DNA of 64,000 nucleotides, taken from contig NZ_JAESVB010000013.1 in assembly GCF_020618775.1 (NCBI RefSeq), forward strand, positions 40,652 to 104,651, given 5' to 3'. Position 1 is the first letter of the stretch. The number at the start of each line of letters is the position of its first letter. Positions 43,956-51,911 of the stretch are shown here, piece by piece. Below the pieces are notes generated by a model that did no database searches, was not told the origin of the DNA, and worked only from the letters and a program-made list of their open reading frames with translations. The DNA is from Acidisoma silvae (GTDB lineage: Bacteria; Pseudomonadota; Alphaproteobacteria; Acetobacterales; Acetobacteraceae). Both the position numbers and the translations under genes were made by a program.

Positions 43956-45110
43956 ATGTTTGACGGGGCCGATCAGGGCATGGAATGGCCCGACCGGGAC
44001 CGCAAAGGGCTGCGCTGGGTTGCGGAAGCGCGCAAGAGCGCGCCCGGTCTCGATTCTCTCCTGACCTGGGCCTACCAGCAGGGGGCGTCGCGTGTTCACT
44101 TTCAGACGGGCCATCCGGTTTGGGTTTCTGTCCACGGCCAGAACTACGCCGTCACCAAGATTCCCATCGATGAGATCGAGTTCAGCCACATCGTCAACCA
44201 TCTTTATGGCGCTGACGCGATGGCGCGGCTTCAAGGGGGCACTGACTTCGATACCGCTTACGCGGTTCAGATTGATCGATCGACCCGTCTTCGCTTCCGC
44301 CTGAACGGCACGTCCACCCGGACCTTCCGACAGACCGGTGGCAATGTCGTGTTGCGGCCGATCTCTGATCTGCCCGCGAGCCTTGAGAAGCAGCTCGTCG
44401 AGCAGGGGATATTAGATTCATACAGAATTCGGCAGGGACTGATCATTGTCGGAGGTGCCACGGGTTCGGGAAAATCAACCCTGATCGCCGGAATGACTGT
44501 GGCAAAACTGCTGGAACCCAACGGACACTACAATATCGTGGAAGGGGCGGCGCCCGTCGAGTTCCTGCTTGAGCGTGTGCGCGGTCTCACTTCGACGATT
44601 AACCAAAGCGAGATCCCACGCGACCTTCCGAGCTTTGCGGCCTTCGTGCGCGGCGCGATGCGCCGCGAGCCGACCGACATCAATGTCGGTGAGTGCCGCG
44701 ACAGCGAAACCATGGCGGCGTCCATCCAGGCCGCTATTTCCGGGCACGTCGTCACCACGACAATTCATGCCAACGATGTGGCGCTGACGATGCAGCGCAT
44801 CACGAGCCTGTGCCCGAGCGATGAGCGCGACAACCTTGTGTCCGCCATCGCGCAGTCGCTGCGCCTGGTGATCAACCAGCGTTTGACCCGATCGGCCGAC
44901 GGAAAGCGCACTGCCCTGCGTGAATTCCTCGCTTTCGATTCCGATCTCCGCCGGAAGTTCCTGCGCAGCGACCCTGCCGAGTGGCCCGAACTTACCCGGG
45001 TCGCGGTGGAAGAGCACGGCCAGTCCTACGCGAAATCGATCCGCAACGCCCTGGAAGCGGGACGGATAACGGAAGAAACCGCCGCCTTTGAACTGAGGGA
45101 GATCGGCTGA
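43956..45110 (+). CDS. dotB: DotB (TraJ) secretion ATPase
   Basis: 384-residue PilT/VirB11-type hexameric ATPase. Walker A GGATGSGKST (166-175), the following Asp-box region VEGAAPVEFL, Walker B-like AMRREPTDINVGECRDSETM, and the His box GHVVTTTIHAND (about 265). It provides energy at the base of the channel. Length is normal. Confidence 0.93.
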   Translation: MFDGADQGMEWPDRDRKGLRWVAEARKSAPGLDSLLTWAYQQGASRVHFQTGHPVWVSVHGQNYAVTKIPIDEIEFSHIVNHLYGADAMARLQGGTDFDTAYAVQIDRSTRLRFRLNGTSTRTFRQTGGNVVLRPISDLPASLEKQLVEQGILDSYRIRQGLIIVGGATGSGKSTLIAGMTVAKLLEPNGHYNIVEGAAPVEFLLERVRGLTSTINQSEIPRDLPSFAAFVRGAMRREPTDINVGECRDSETMAASIQAAISGHVVTTTIHANDVALTMQRITSLCPSDERDNLVSAIAQSLRLVINQRLTRSADGKRTALREFLAFDSDLRRKFLRSDPAEWPELTRVAVEEHGQSYAKSIRNALEAGRITEETAAFELREIG

Positions 45111-45111
45111 G

Positions 45112-45360
45112 ATGTGGCGCAACACAGGTCAACCCGTCCGGGTTTTGATGCTTGATGCTCGGGCCTGCCTGCCGGTGGTGCTGGCGGCTGTCTACTGGTC
45201 CTGGCCGACGCTCTACATTGCCATCGCGGGCTTCCTCTTCTTTTCCCTCATCTCGTTTTTCGGCCTGACGCTCCCCGCTTTGGTTCGGACAGTCCGGCGG
45301 TGGATGGCGGGCAGGGTGAGGACGGCGGTGCCCGTCTGGCGGCGGAGGCGCTACTCATGA
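45112..45360 (+). CDS. icmT: IcmT (TraK) small membrane protein
   Basis: 82 residues. Begins MWRNTGQPVRVLMLDARACL, a stretch characteristic of IcmT/TraK, followed by a hydrophobic segment (LYIAIAGFLFFSLISFFGLT) and a basic tail. It follows dotB by one base, the conserved position. It overlaps the next gene. Confidence 0.85.
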   Translation: MWRNTGQPVRVLMLDARACLPVVLAAVYWSWPTLYIAIAGFLFFSLISFFGLTLPALVRTVRRWMAGRVRTAVPVWRRRRYS

Positions 45361-45791
45361 GTGCCGTCGATCTGGATCGTGTCGGGCGCACGATGCGCGT
45401 CTTGCTGGAGCGCTCTGGGCGCTCCGTCGTCTATGATGACCCGGCAAGCCAATCCCGCCTTGAGATCACTGCCGCCGCCGCCAGTTCTGCCAATGGTTTT
45501 CTGCCTGCGTTCCTGGTCGCGGGCGAGGCGATCTGGCGCGAGACGACTGGCAAGGGGTTCGCCCTGCAAATCGCGCGCGATGACCGGTCACTGCTGGGCT
45601 ACCGGGCAGAGGGGATCGGGGCCGGGACCTATGCCACGGTGATGCTGTCCGCCATGGAGGCGATGCACCAGGTCTCCGGAGGCGGTCCCGTCGTCGTCAG
45701 CGACTTCAATAATCTTTGGCGCGCGGCTGTCGGCCGATTGGAACAGGCACCGGCTAATACACCTGCCGGGCGCGCGGGGATGGACCGGTGA
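45357..45791 (+). CDS. Unknown protein between icmT and transglycosylase
   Basis: 144 residues, no signal or membrane segment, no recognised family. Mixed alpha/beta look (WRETTGKGFALQIARDDRSL, GTYATVMLSAMEAMHQVSGG). ATG 45357 is chosen because it overlaps the icmT stop by four bases; the longer frame lies inside icmT. Overlap with the following GTG makes one translation-coupled string. Small soluble T4SS chaperones such as IcmS occur in related systems, but similarity is not evident. Confidence 0.65.
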   Translation: MSAVDLDRVGRTMRVLLERSGRSVVYDDPASQSRLEITAAAASSANGFLPAFLVAGEAIWRETTGKGFALQIARDDRSLLGYRAEGIGAGTYATVMLSAMEAMHQVSGGGPVVVSDFNNLWRAAVGRLEQAPANTPAGRAGMDR

Positions 45792-46345
45792 GGAGGCGCG
45801 CTTACGCTATAGCGCTGGCGGCCCTGTTCGTGGGCGCAGTCGATAAGGCCGAAGCGGCGCAATCGGCAATCGTTTCTCCTGCCACGATCCAGTCCTGCAT
45901 CCTGGCCGCGGCCAATCTTCACAGCGAGCCGCCGGCCCTTCTACTCATCCTGCTGAATGTCGAGGGTGGCACGCTCGGCGCCGTCAGCCAAAACACCAAC
46001 GGCACGGTCGATATCGGCCCTATGCAGGTCAATCAGATTTGGGTGCCGATGGTCGCGGCCCATTGGCATGCGTCCAAGGACGCGACCTACGACGCGTTGC
46101 GCGATAATTTTTGCGCCAATGTCGAAGCGGGTTCCTGGATCTTGCGGCAGGGCCTCGATGAAGCGCACGGCGATCTCTGGGGCGGCGTCGCTTTCTACCA
46201 TTCACATAACCCCGTCTATCAGCAGCGATACATGCTTTCCGTGCTGAAGCAGGCTCTGCGCCTCGAGGCGCTGCCGCAAAAGAAAACCAGCAACCGCCTA
46301 TCGGCGCTCACCGCACCGGCCGGGACGCCAAAACAAAGAGGATGA
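45788..46345 (+). CDS. Lytic transglycosylase of the T4SS
   Basis: 185 residues. Signal peptide (AYAIALAALFVGAVDKAEAA) and a lysozyme-like SLT domain: catalytic Glu59 in LLNVEGGTLGA, the substrate motif GPMQVNQIW, and a C-terminal FYHSHNPVYQQRYMLSV. It opens peptidoglycan for the secretion channel, like VirB1. GTG start overlapping the previous stop. The Gly-x-Pro-Met-Gln-Val motif is the clearest evidence. Confidence 0.85.
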   Translation: MRRRAYAIALAALFVGAVDKAEAAQSAIVSPATIQSCILAAANLHSEPPALLLILLNVEGGTLGAVSQNTNGTVDIGPMQVNQIWVPMVAAHWHASKDATYDALRDNFCANVEAGSWILRQGLDEAHGDLWGGVAFYHSHNPVYQQRYMLSVLKQALRLEALPQKKTSNRLSALTAPAGTPKQRG

Positions 46346-47523
46346 TGATGCAACCACAGCATGGTGGTGGTGGTGGCCGCAGCTCCTGGCCGTCCAGCGA
46401 CGACACCGCAATTTTCAACCTGATCATCATTCTCGTCGGCATCGGTGTCGGTGGGTATCTGCTCTGGACGAATTATCACGCCACGATCAGCAGCGGCGTG
46501 ATGGCGATGGTTCACACCGAAATCGGTTGGCTCGATCAGATCACCGGACGTTTTCGTGTCGCCGATCAGCAGATGATGAACAGCGATCCCTCGGGTGTCA
46601 CGCTTGCCGACCTCTACGGCATCCTGCATGCGACGGGTGCTTTCGTGCGGATTCCCGCCGCCGCCTTCATGGGCATCCTGGCCTTCTTCTGCTTCATCCT
46701 TGCCGCCCCCTCCCGTTTCAAGCGCGCCTTCGATGTCGAAGGGCTGATCCGCGAACAGGCATTGCGGTTTCCGGGTGTGCGCGCCTTCGTGCGGCGCAAG
46801 CTCAGCCTGGTGCGGCTCGACGAAAAAGCGCCCCGTCCTGCCGATTATGCGCTGACCCCCGGAGAGTGGCTCGACCGGTTCGTGTGCAAAGCGGGTGTCC
46901 CCTTCGATGATCGACGCGCCTTCGATGCCCTGTCGGTGCAGCTCGGCCCGACCTGGAAGGGTGTGTCCAACGCGACGCCAATCGTGCGGATTCTGTTTGC
47001 GGCTTTTGCGTTGCATATGGCCGAACGTCGCGACGATGCCGTTTCCATGCTGGGTGAAATTTCAACCGCGCTGGATGCCAATCGCAAGGAAGGCGGATCG
47101 GGGCCGAGCGCATCTCTATCGGTTCCCGCCACCACGCTGCGCCGCGTCGATGAATTGCTCCGTGACACGCGCTGGTATGAGGAAGCGGTCAAAGTCGCGT
47201 CCCGTCATGCGTTCACCGCCCCCGCCTTGATGGCGGTTTTGAATCACGCGCGACTTCGGGCCGGAGTTTTGGCGCCCGCGCAGTTCGCCTGGACGAAACT
47301 GATCGACCGACCCCTTTGGTATGCTTTGCACTCCCTTGGTTTCGAGAGCGAGGGCCTCGGCCGCTACGCGCATCCGAATGCGCGTGTCGAGGCGGCCGGT
47401 GCGCGCGACCATTGGGCGACGGAACGCGCGGCCGGTCGTCCGATCCCTTGGCCATCGATTGCACGCGCCATTGACGCGCTTCGCCAGGCCCACGCGCAAC
47501 GCGCCCAATCCACGGAGATTTAG
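46342..47523 (+). CDS. dotM: DotM/IcmP (TrbA) coupling-complex protein
   Basis: 393 residues. Gly-rich N-terminus, two transmembrane helices (about 26-44 and 105-125), then a cytoplasmic domain with PGVRAFVRRKLSLVRLDEKA and LARHAF-like helical regions. This is the DotM/TrbA partner of the coupling protein DotL. Starts with three successive ATG codons, so the exact N-terminus is open. Ends the operon that begins at site 11. Confidence 0.85.
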   Translation: MMMQPQHGGGGGRSSWPSSDDTAIFNLIIILVGIGVGGYLLWTNYHATISSGVMAMVHTEIGWLDQITGRFRVADQQMMNSDPSGVTLADLYGILHATGAFVRIPAAAFMGILAFFCFILAAPSRFKRAFDVEGLIREQALRFPGVRAFVRRKLSLVRLDEKAPRPADYALTPGEWLDRFVCKAGVPFDDRRAFDALSVQLGPTWKGVSNATPIVRILFAAFALHMAERRDDAVSMLGEISTALDANRKEGGSGPSASLSVPATTLRRVDELLRDTRWYEEAVKVASRHAFTAPALMAVLNHARLRAGVLAPAQFAWTKLIDRPLWYALHSLGFESEGLGRYAHPNARVEAAGARDHWATERAAGRPIPWPSIARAIDALRQAHAQRAQSTEI

Positions 47524-47527
47524 ACGC

Positions 47528-47553
47528 CCGTTCGCAGTTTCGCCTGCGAAGAT
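47528..47553 (+). promoter_or_regulatory. Transfer-regulon promoter element, site 12
   Basis: CCGTTCGCA, 11-base spacer, GAAGAT. TTCGCAG (47531-47537) and CTGCGAA (47544-47550) form an inverted repeat between the two boxes. Confidence 0.6.
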
Positions 47554-47583
47554 CGCGGCATAGACGAGCAAAGGAGTTGAATA

Positions 47584-48123
47584 ATGGCACTGATGACGTT
47601 CGACATTCCTGACGGCATGACAGCGCAGGTGATCGTCGGCACGGCCGACAGCTTCGCGCGTCGCGAACCGTTGCAGATTGTCTACGAGCCCGTGCAAACA
47701 GAGCCGCGACATAGACGCCGCTCCCGGTGGGTCATGCTGACAAGCGCGGGGATTGTTCTGTTGGTCGGCGGGATGTTCCTCGGTGGCAGCCTGAGGCCGC
47801 GTAACGCTGGCAACGCCGCGTTCGCGGCCATGCCGCCGCCGCTGGCACCGATCCAGATCCCGCCCGATGGTCCGCCGCCGGCGACAGCGGCGTTCCCGCA
47901 GCAAGCCCCGTCCGCACCGGCGGCGCCCCTGCCTCCTTCGCTCGCCGCCTCGGGCAGCAATCCGCCGCCCGCGCCTCCGTCTGCGGCGCCCGCCGGGCAA
48001 CTGCCGCCCGACCTCGCGGCCGATCTGAAGGCCCAGCCGCAGGTCGAACCCGCACCGGGTCAGGCGCCCGGCCAGGGTGCAGCCCCGCCGCCGCCGCAAA
48101 ACGCATTCGGCCTGGGGAACTGA
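47584..48123 (+). CDS. Proline-rich single-pass membrane protein
   Basis: 179 residues. Cytoplasmic N-terminus, one transmembrane helix (about 50-67, WVMLTSAGIVLLVGGMFLGG) and a Pro/Ala-rich tail of about 100 residues. AAGGAG precedes the ATG. Placed between dotM and dotL, so it is presumably a membrane partner of the coupling complex. No family recognised. Confidence 0.65.
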   Translation: MALMTFDIPDGMTAQVIVGTADSFARREPLQIVYEPVQTEPRHRRRSRWVMLTSAGIVLLVGGMFLGGSLRPRNAGNAAFAAMPPPLAPIQIPPDGPPPATAAFPQQAPSAPAAPLPPSLAASGSNPPPAPPSAAPAGQLPPDLAADLKAQPQVEPAPGQAPGQGAAPPPPQNAFGLGN

Positions 48124-48126
48124 CGA

Positions 48127-50475
48127 ATGGGCGTCCAACGCGAGATCGTTGGGCCGCAGGAGCAATTCGAGCGCAGCGGTGCGCAGAGCCTCCGCGATAC
48201 GCGGCCTTTCACCACCCGTTTGTCCGAGGGGCTGCAGAGTTCCGCATCCGGTATCGTCCTGGCGGTCGCGGCCGGGGCAACCTGGTATGAGCCGGCGCTC
48301 GTCAATCTGACGGTGCCAGCCTCGGCTCTCTATGCGCTGTGGGTGCTGTCACGCCCGCCCCGCCTGCCGCTGCGCCTCCCCTGGTCGTCCAAGCGAAAGG
48401 ATTACGGCAATCCCATTCCGGGCACACGCAAGCCCCGGACGGCGAATGGCAGTTTCTTTCTGGGTTGGAGCATTACGGGCCAGGAATTGTGGATCACGCC
48501 TGACGATCAGCGTCAGCACATGTCCATTCCCGGCACGACCGGCGCAGGCAAGACGACCGCGATTCTCAGCATGTTGACCAACGCGCTGGCCCAAGGCAGC
48601 GGCTTCGTCTTTGTCGATGGCAAGGCGGATCGCACGCTGTTTGGCAAAGTGCTGGCTCTCGCGCGGCGTTTCGGGCGCGAGGACGATGTGCGCGTTCTCA
48701 ACTTCATGGTCGCATCGGGGATCAAGGACAGCCATACCTTCAATCCCTTCGCCATCGGGAATGCCGACGCGCTTCGTGAACTGCTCGCGAGCCAGCTTGG
48801 CGAGACGGCCTCGAATGACGCGAATGGTGTTTTCCGCGAGCGTGCCGTGGCGCTGATGGGCACGATTACCCCGGTTCTGGTCTGGCTGCGCGACACGCGC
48901 GGCATTCCGCTGAATATCGAGGTGATCCGGTTCTCGATCGAGCTGCGCTGGATCTGGAAACTCGCCATCGAAAAGGTGGCGCTCCTGCGCGACCGGGAGA
49001 CCGGCAATATCCGCGAACTCGATGTCAGCGCCGACATTCCGGAAGAGATCGTCTGGCCGCTGAAGTCTTATCTCGGCGAACTGCCGGGCTACGACGCATC
49101 ACTGCCATTGGACAAGCAGAAGGGTGATGAGCCGTCAAAGCAGCACGGCTACGCGCAATTCTACTTCACTGGCATTTTCGCGAAGCTCGCGGTCAGCCTT
49201 GGCCACATCTTCGGCGTGGAGTCTGGCGATATCGACATGCGCGATATCGTCCTCAATCGCCGCATCCTTGTCGTGAACCTGCCCGCTCTCGAGAACTCGG
49301 AAGCGACCCTCGCCGCCCTCGGCAAGTTGGTCGTGGCCTCGTTGCGCGGAATGATGGCGCAATTGCTCGGGCTGTCGCTTGAGGGTGGATACACGGACGA
49401 CGACAAGCCCGGCATGGGGCCGTCGCCCTTCCCGGTGGTGCTGGACGAGCTGGCCTATTACGCGACGACGGGCCTCGATGCCATGCTGAGCCAGGGGCGC
49501 GGGCTCAACGTGTCGTTCATGCTGGGATTCCAGGAGGTCTCGGGCATCTGGGCGAGGCTAGGCGAGCGCACGGCGTCGATCCTCGGCAATGCCAACCTCA
49601 CAATCGCCATGCGCCAGCAGGATTCCGGCCGCACGCGCGAGTGGATCGAGAAGACGGCCGGCCAGATCAATGTGACACAGGTGTCGTCATACCAGGGCGG
49701 TCAGGATGGCTCTTATCGCGAAGCACGCAGCGCCGAGGTTCGCTCGGTCTCGCGTGTTGATTGGCAGGATTTGACCTCTCTTATTGAGGGTGAGGCGATC
49801 GTGCTGTTGGGTGGTCGGCGCGTTTATGCGCGCGTGTTCCACGCCAAGTTTGATGAGACGGGGCCGAAGCGGCTTGGCCGCACCTTGATGATGCGCGAGC
49901 CCGACCCGACCGAAACGCGGCTTCGGCTGAAGAAGGCCGATGACCTGGCGAAGCTGATTGCAAGCGGCGGTCTCACCATGGACGGCGGCATGACGGAGCC
50001 CTCTCCGGTGATCGCCGCGATCGTCGCTGGCATGCGGAAAACGGCCCAGGCTGGCGGGTCGATTATAGACTGCGCCGATGCGGCCTTGACGGAAGTGTCT
50101 CAACTATCGCCGGGCAATCTGCCGCGTGCCGCTGAGCCCGTCGATGGTGCGCCCGCAACCGTGGTATCACCGATGCTCCAGGTGGCGAGTTCTCAGCCGA
50201 TCCCTGGCACCTTCGATGGGGGACGCCCATCCGATCCGGTCAATGCCACCCTGATCCGTCGTCTGGCGACCGTCGAGGAACTGGGCGGAGCAACAGCGGC
50301 GGCTGCGCGAAACACCGCGATGCGGGTGCTGGCCGAACGGGATGAGGGGACCGCAAAGGTCATCCGGATCGACCCACCTCTGATGACCGAGGCAGAGTTC
50401 ATCGCCCGGCTTCAGGCCATCGTCGAGCGGCTGCGCTCCCTACAGGGCGACGAGATGCGAGGGGAAGCCGCGTGA
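48127..50475 (+). CDS. dotL: DotL/IcmO (TrbC) type IV coupling protein
   Basis: 782-residue ATPase of the VirD4/FtsK class that brings the relaxosome to the channel. Hydrophobic N-terminal segments (about 40-75), Walker A GTTGAGKTT (136-144), Walker B in PFPVVLDELAYYATTGLDAM (about 435-455), a glutamine-containing motif NVSFMLGFQEVSGIW, and a C-terminal region of about 150 residues that in relatives binds accessory proteins. The following gene overlaps or follows directly. Confidence 0.92.
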   Translation: MGVQREIVGPQEQFERSGAQSLRDTRPFTTRLSEGLQSSASGIVLAVAAGATWYEPALVNLTVPASALYALWVLSRPPRLPLRLPWSSKRKDYGNPIPGTRKPRTANGSFFLGWSITGQELWITPDDQRQHMSIPGTTGAGKTTAILSMLTNALAQGSGFVFVDGKADRTLFGKVLALARRFGREDDVRVLNFMVASGIKDSHTFNPFAIGNADALRELLASQLGETASNDANGVFRERAVALMGTITPVLVWLRDTRGIPLNIEVIRFSIELRWIWKLAIEKVALLRDRETGNIRELDVSADIPEEIVWPLKSYLGELPGYDASLPLDKQKGDEPSKQHGYAQFYFTGIFAKLAVSLGHIFGVESGDIDMRDIVLNRRILVVNLPALENSEATLAALGKLVVASLRGMMAQLLGLSLEGGYTDDDKPGMGPSPFPVVLDELAYYATTGLDAMLSQGRGLNVSFMLGFQEVSGIWARLGERTASILGNANLTIAMRQQDSGRTREWIEKTAGQINVTQVSSYQGGQDGSYREARSAEVRSVSRVDWQDLTSLIEGEAIVLLGGRRVYARVFHAKFDETGPKRLGRTLMMREPDPTETRLRLKKADDLAKLIASGGLTMDGGMTEPSPVIAAIVAGMRKTAQAGGSIIDCADAALTEVSQLSPGNLPRAAEPVDGAPATVVSPMLQVASSQPIPGTFDGGRPSDPVNATLIRRLATVEELGGATAAAARNTAMRVLAERDEGTAKVIRIDPPLMTEAEFIARLQAIVERLRSLQGDEMRGEAA

Positions 50476-50492
50476 CGAAAGGGGGTATCAGC

Positions 50493-50858
50493 ATGCCTAA
50501 ACGCAAGCCAGAAGCCGCGAGACCGCCTGCGCGGCGCGCGCAAGAAAACGAAGTCTATCGCGGACGGCAGGCGGCGGCCGGGATCGTCCGGATCACGGTC
50601 ATGGTTCCGGCCGAGCGCATTCCCTACCTCAAGGCGCTCACGCTGGAATGGCGCCGTGAATCGAAGATGATGCTGGAACAGGACCAGCCGACAGCCGACC
50701 AAATCCTGCAAATCCATGCCGTTTGCCGCACGCTGGAGCTTCCGCTCCCTGAGCATGCCTTCGCCTCGCGCGGCGATGCGCAGGAGTGGTTGCTCGCGCA
50801 GGAACCGAGCCTTGGTCAGTTGATGCTGCACCGCCCGAAACGGCCGCACCGACCATGA
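50493..50858 (+). CDS. Small hypothetical protein downstream of dotL
   Basis: 121 residues. Basic N-terminus (MPKRKPEAARPPARRAQENE), then an alpha/beta region (GIVRITVMVPAERIPYLKAL). No recognised family; a ribbon-helix-helix-like fold near IVRITVMVPAERIPYLKALT is possible, as in relaxosome accessory proteins. ATG 50493 is preferred over GTG 50472 because an AGGGGG box sits before it. Confidence 0.6.
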   Translation: MPKRKPEAARPPARRAQENEVYRGRQAAAGIVRITVMVPAERIPYLKALTLEWRRESKMMLEQDQPTADQILQIHAVCRTLELPLPEHAFASRGDAQEWLLAQEPSLGQLMLHRPKRPHRP

Positions 50859-50878
50859 GTTCGTGAAAGGAGATCGTT

Positions 50879-51571
50879 ATGCGCGCAAGACATTTGATGT
50901 TGGCCGGTGCTTTGATTTGTGCCGCAGGCGGAGCCGCCCGTGCCCAGCCAATCAACTTGCTGGGACCAGTCCAGGCGACACCGTTGCCCCCGCCACGCCT
51001 TGGCACGTCGCTACCGATGATGCCGGCGATCTCGGCCTCCAATTACGCGACCGCGCTGCCACCCTTGGAAGCGGCTGAGACGGCTGTGGCCGGTCGCCGC
51101 TACAGGCAGGCGGCCGACGCTCTCGAAGCGGCGGAGACACGGCTGCTGAACGCGGGCGCACAGCCCATCGGTGGCACGGTCACCCCTGGCGGGCAGGCCC
51201 TGGCCCAGGTCCGGTTGGCGCGCGACGCCGTGAGGCGTCATGACCGCCAGACCGGGCTGACGGCGATCAGCATGGCGATCGGGGCGGCGCAGGAACCCAT
51301 CCAGCAACCGGCGCTGCCTGTGGTGGCCGAGGCGCCTCCCGCCCCTTCAACGGTTGTCATAGCGACCGCAGCACCCCCGCCACCGCCTCCCGTGCCCGTG
51401 ATCACCAAGGCGCTGCTACCCGGTCATTGGCAGGAGGGAAGCTGGCAATATCATTGGGTGCCACCCGAGACCGCCCTGCGGCCGGTCGAGACGCGCTCTG
51501 TCGAGCAAGGCCAGTTCGTCTTCAAGACGGGGATCGGCTGGGTTTGGGAGCCGAGCCATTATGTCAACTGA
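50879..51571 (+). CDS. Exported protein with tryptophan-rich C-terminus
   Basis: 230 residues. Signal peptide (HLMLAGALICAAGGAARAQ), an Ala-rich helical middle that reads like a tetratricopeptide-type pair (LEAAETAVAGRRYRQAADAL, EAAETRLLNAG), a Pro-rich linker, and a C-terminal segment GHWQEGSWQYHWVPPETALR with GIGWVWEPSHYVN resembling the YxWxxW-type repeats of exported proteins. Probably periplasmic. AAGGAG precedes the ATG. Confidence 0.65.
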   Translation: MRARHLMLAGALICAAGGAARAQPINLLGPVQATPLPPPRLGTSLPMMPAISASNYATALPPLEAAETAVAGRRYRQAADALEAAETRLLNAGAQPIGGTVTPGGQALAQVRLARDAVRRHDRQTGLTAISMAIGAAQEPIQQPALPVVAEAPPAPSTVVIATAAPPPPPPVPVITKALLPGHWQEGSWQYHWVPPETALRPVETRSVEQGQFVFKTGIGWVWEPSHYVN

Positions 51572-51911
51572 AGCGACCGGCAGCGAGGCCAGCAAGGCGA
51601 GAACAGAGGCATCCCCTTCGGGGCATTTTACCGAAGACCTCGCCGTGCTGCGGGAGGAGTCGCGCGAGCAGCTTGAACTGCTTCGCACCCTCGTTCGCCT
51701 GTTGCTGCCAAAGGGTGATGATGACGGGCCGAAACTGGAAGACCTGATTGCCGCCCTGGTGGCGCAACAGCGCGATATTATTCTCGCGATCCGTCAGGTG
51801 CAATCCGATGTCGAGGCCGTGATCGAACGCCTGGATGAGGATCGGCCCCATAATGGGGGGGCGACACACGCCAATGGCAATGGATCCGCCAACGGGGCCG
51901 CGCCGACATGA
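51561..51911 (+). CDS. Small acidic coiled-coil protein before relaxase
   Basis: 116 residues, acidic, helical (EDLAVLREESREQLELLRTL, ALVAQQRDIILAIRQVQSDV), low-complexity Gly/Asn/Ala tail, no membrane segment. It overlaps both neighbours by 4-11 bases, so it is translated together with the relaxase. A relaxosome helper is a reasonable guess only. Confidence 0.65.
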   Translation: MSTEATGSEASKARTEASPSGHFTEDLAVLREESREQLELLRTLVRLLLPKGDDDGPKLEDLIAALVAQQRDIILAIRQVQSDVEAVIERLDEDRPHNGGATHANGNGSANGAAPT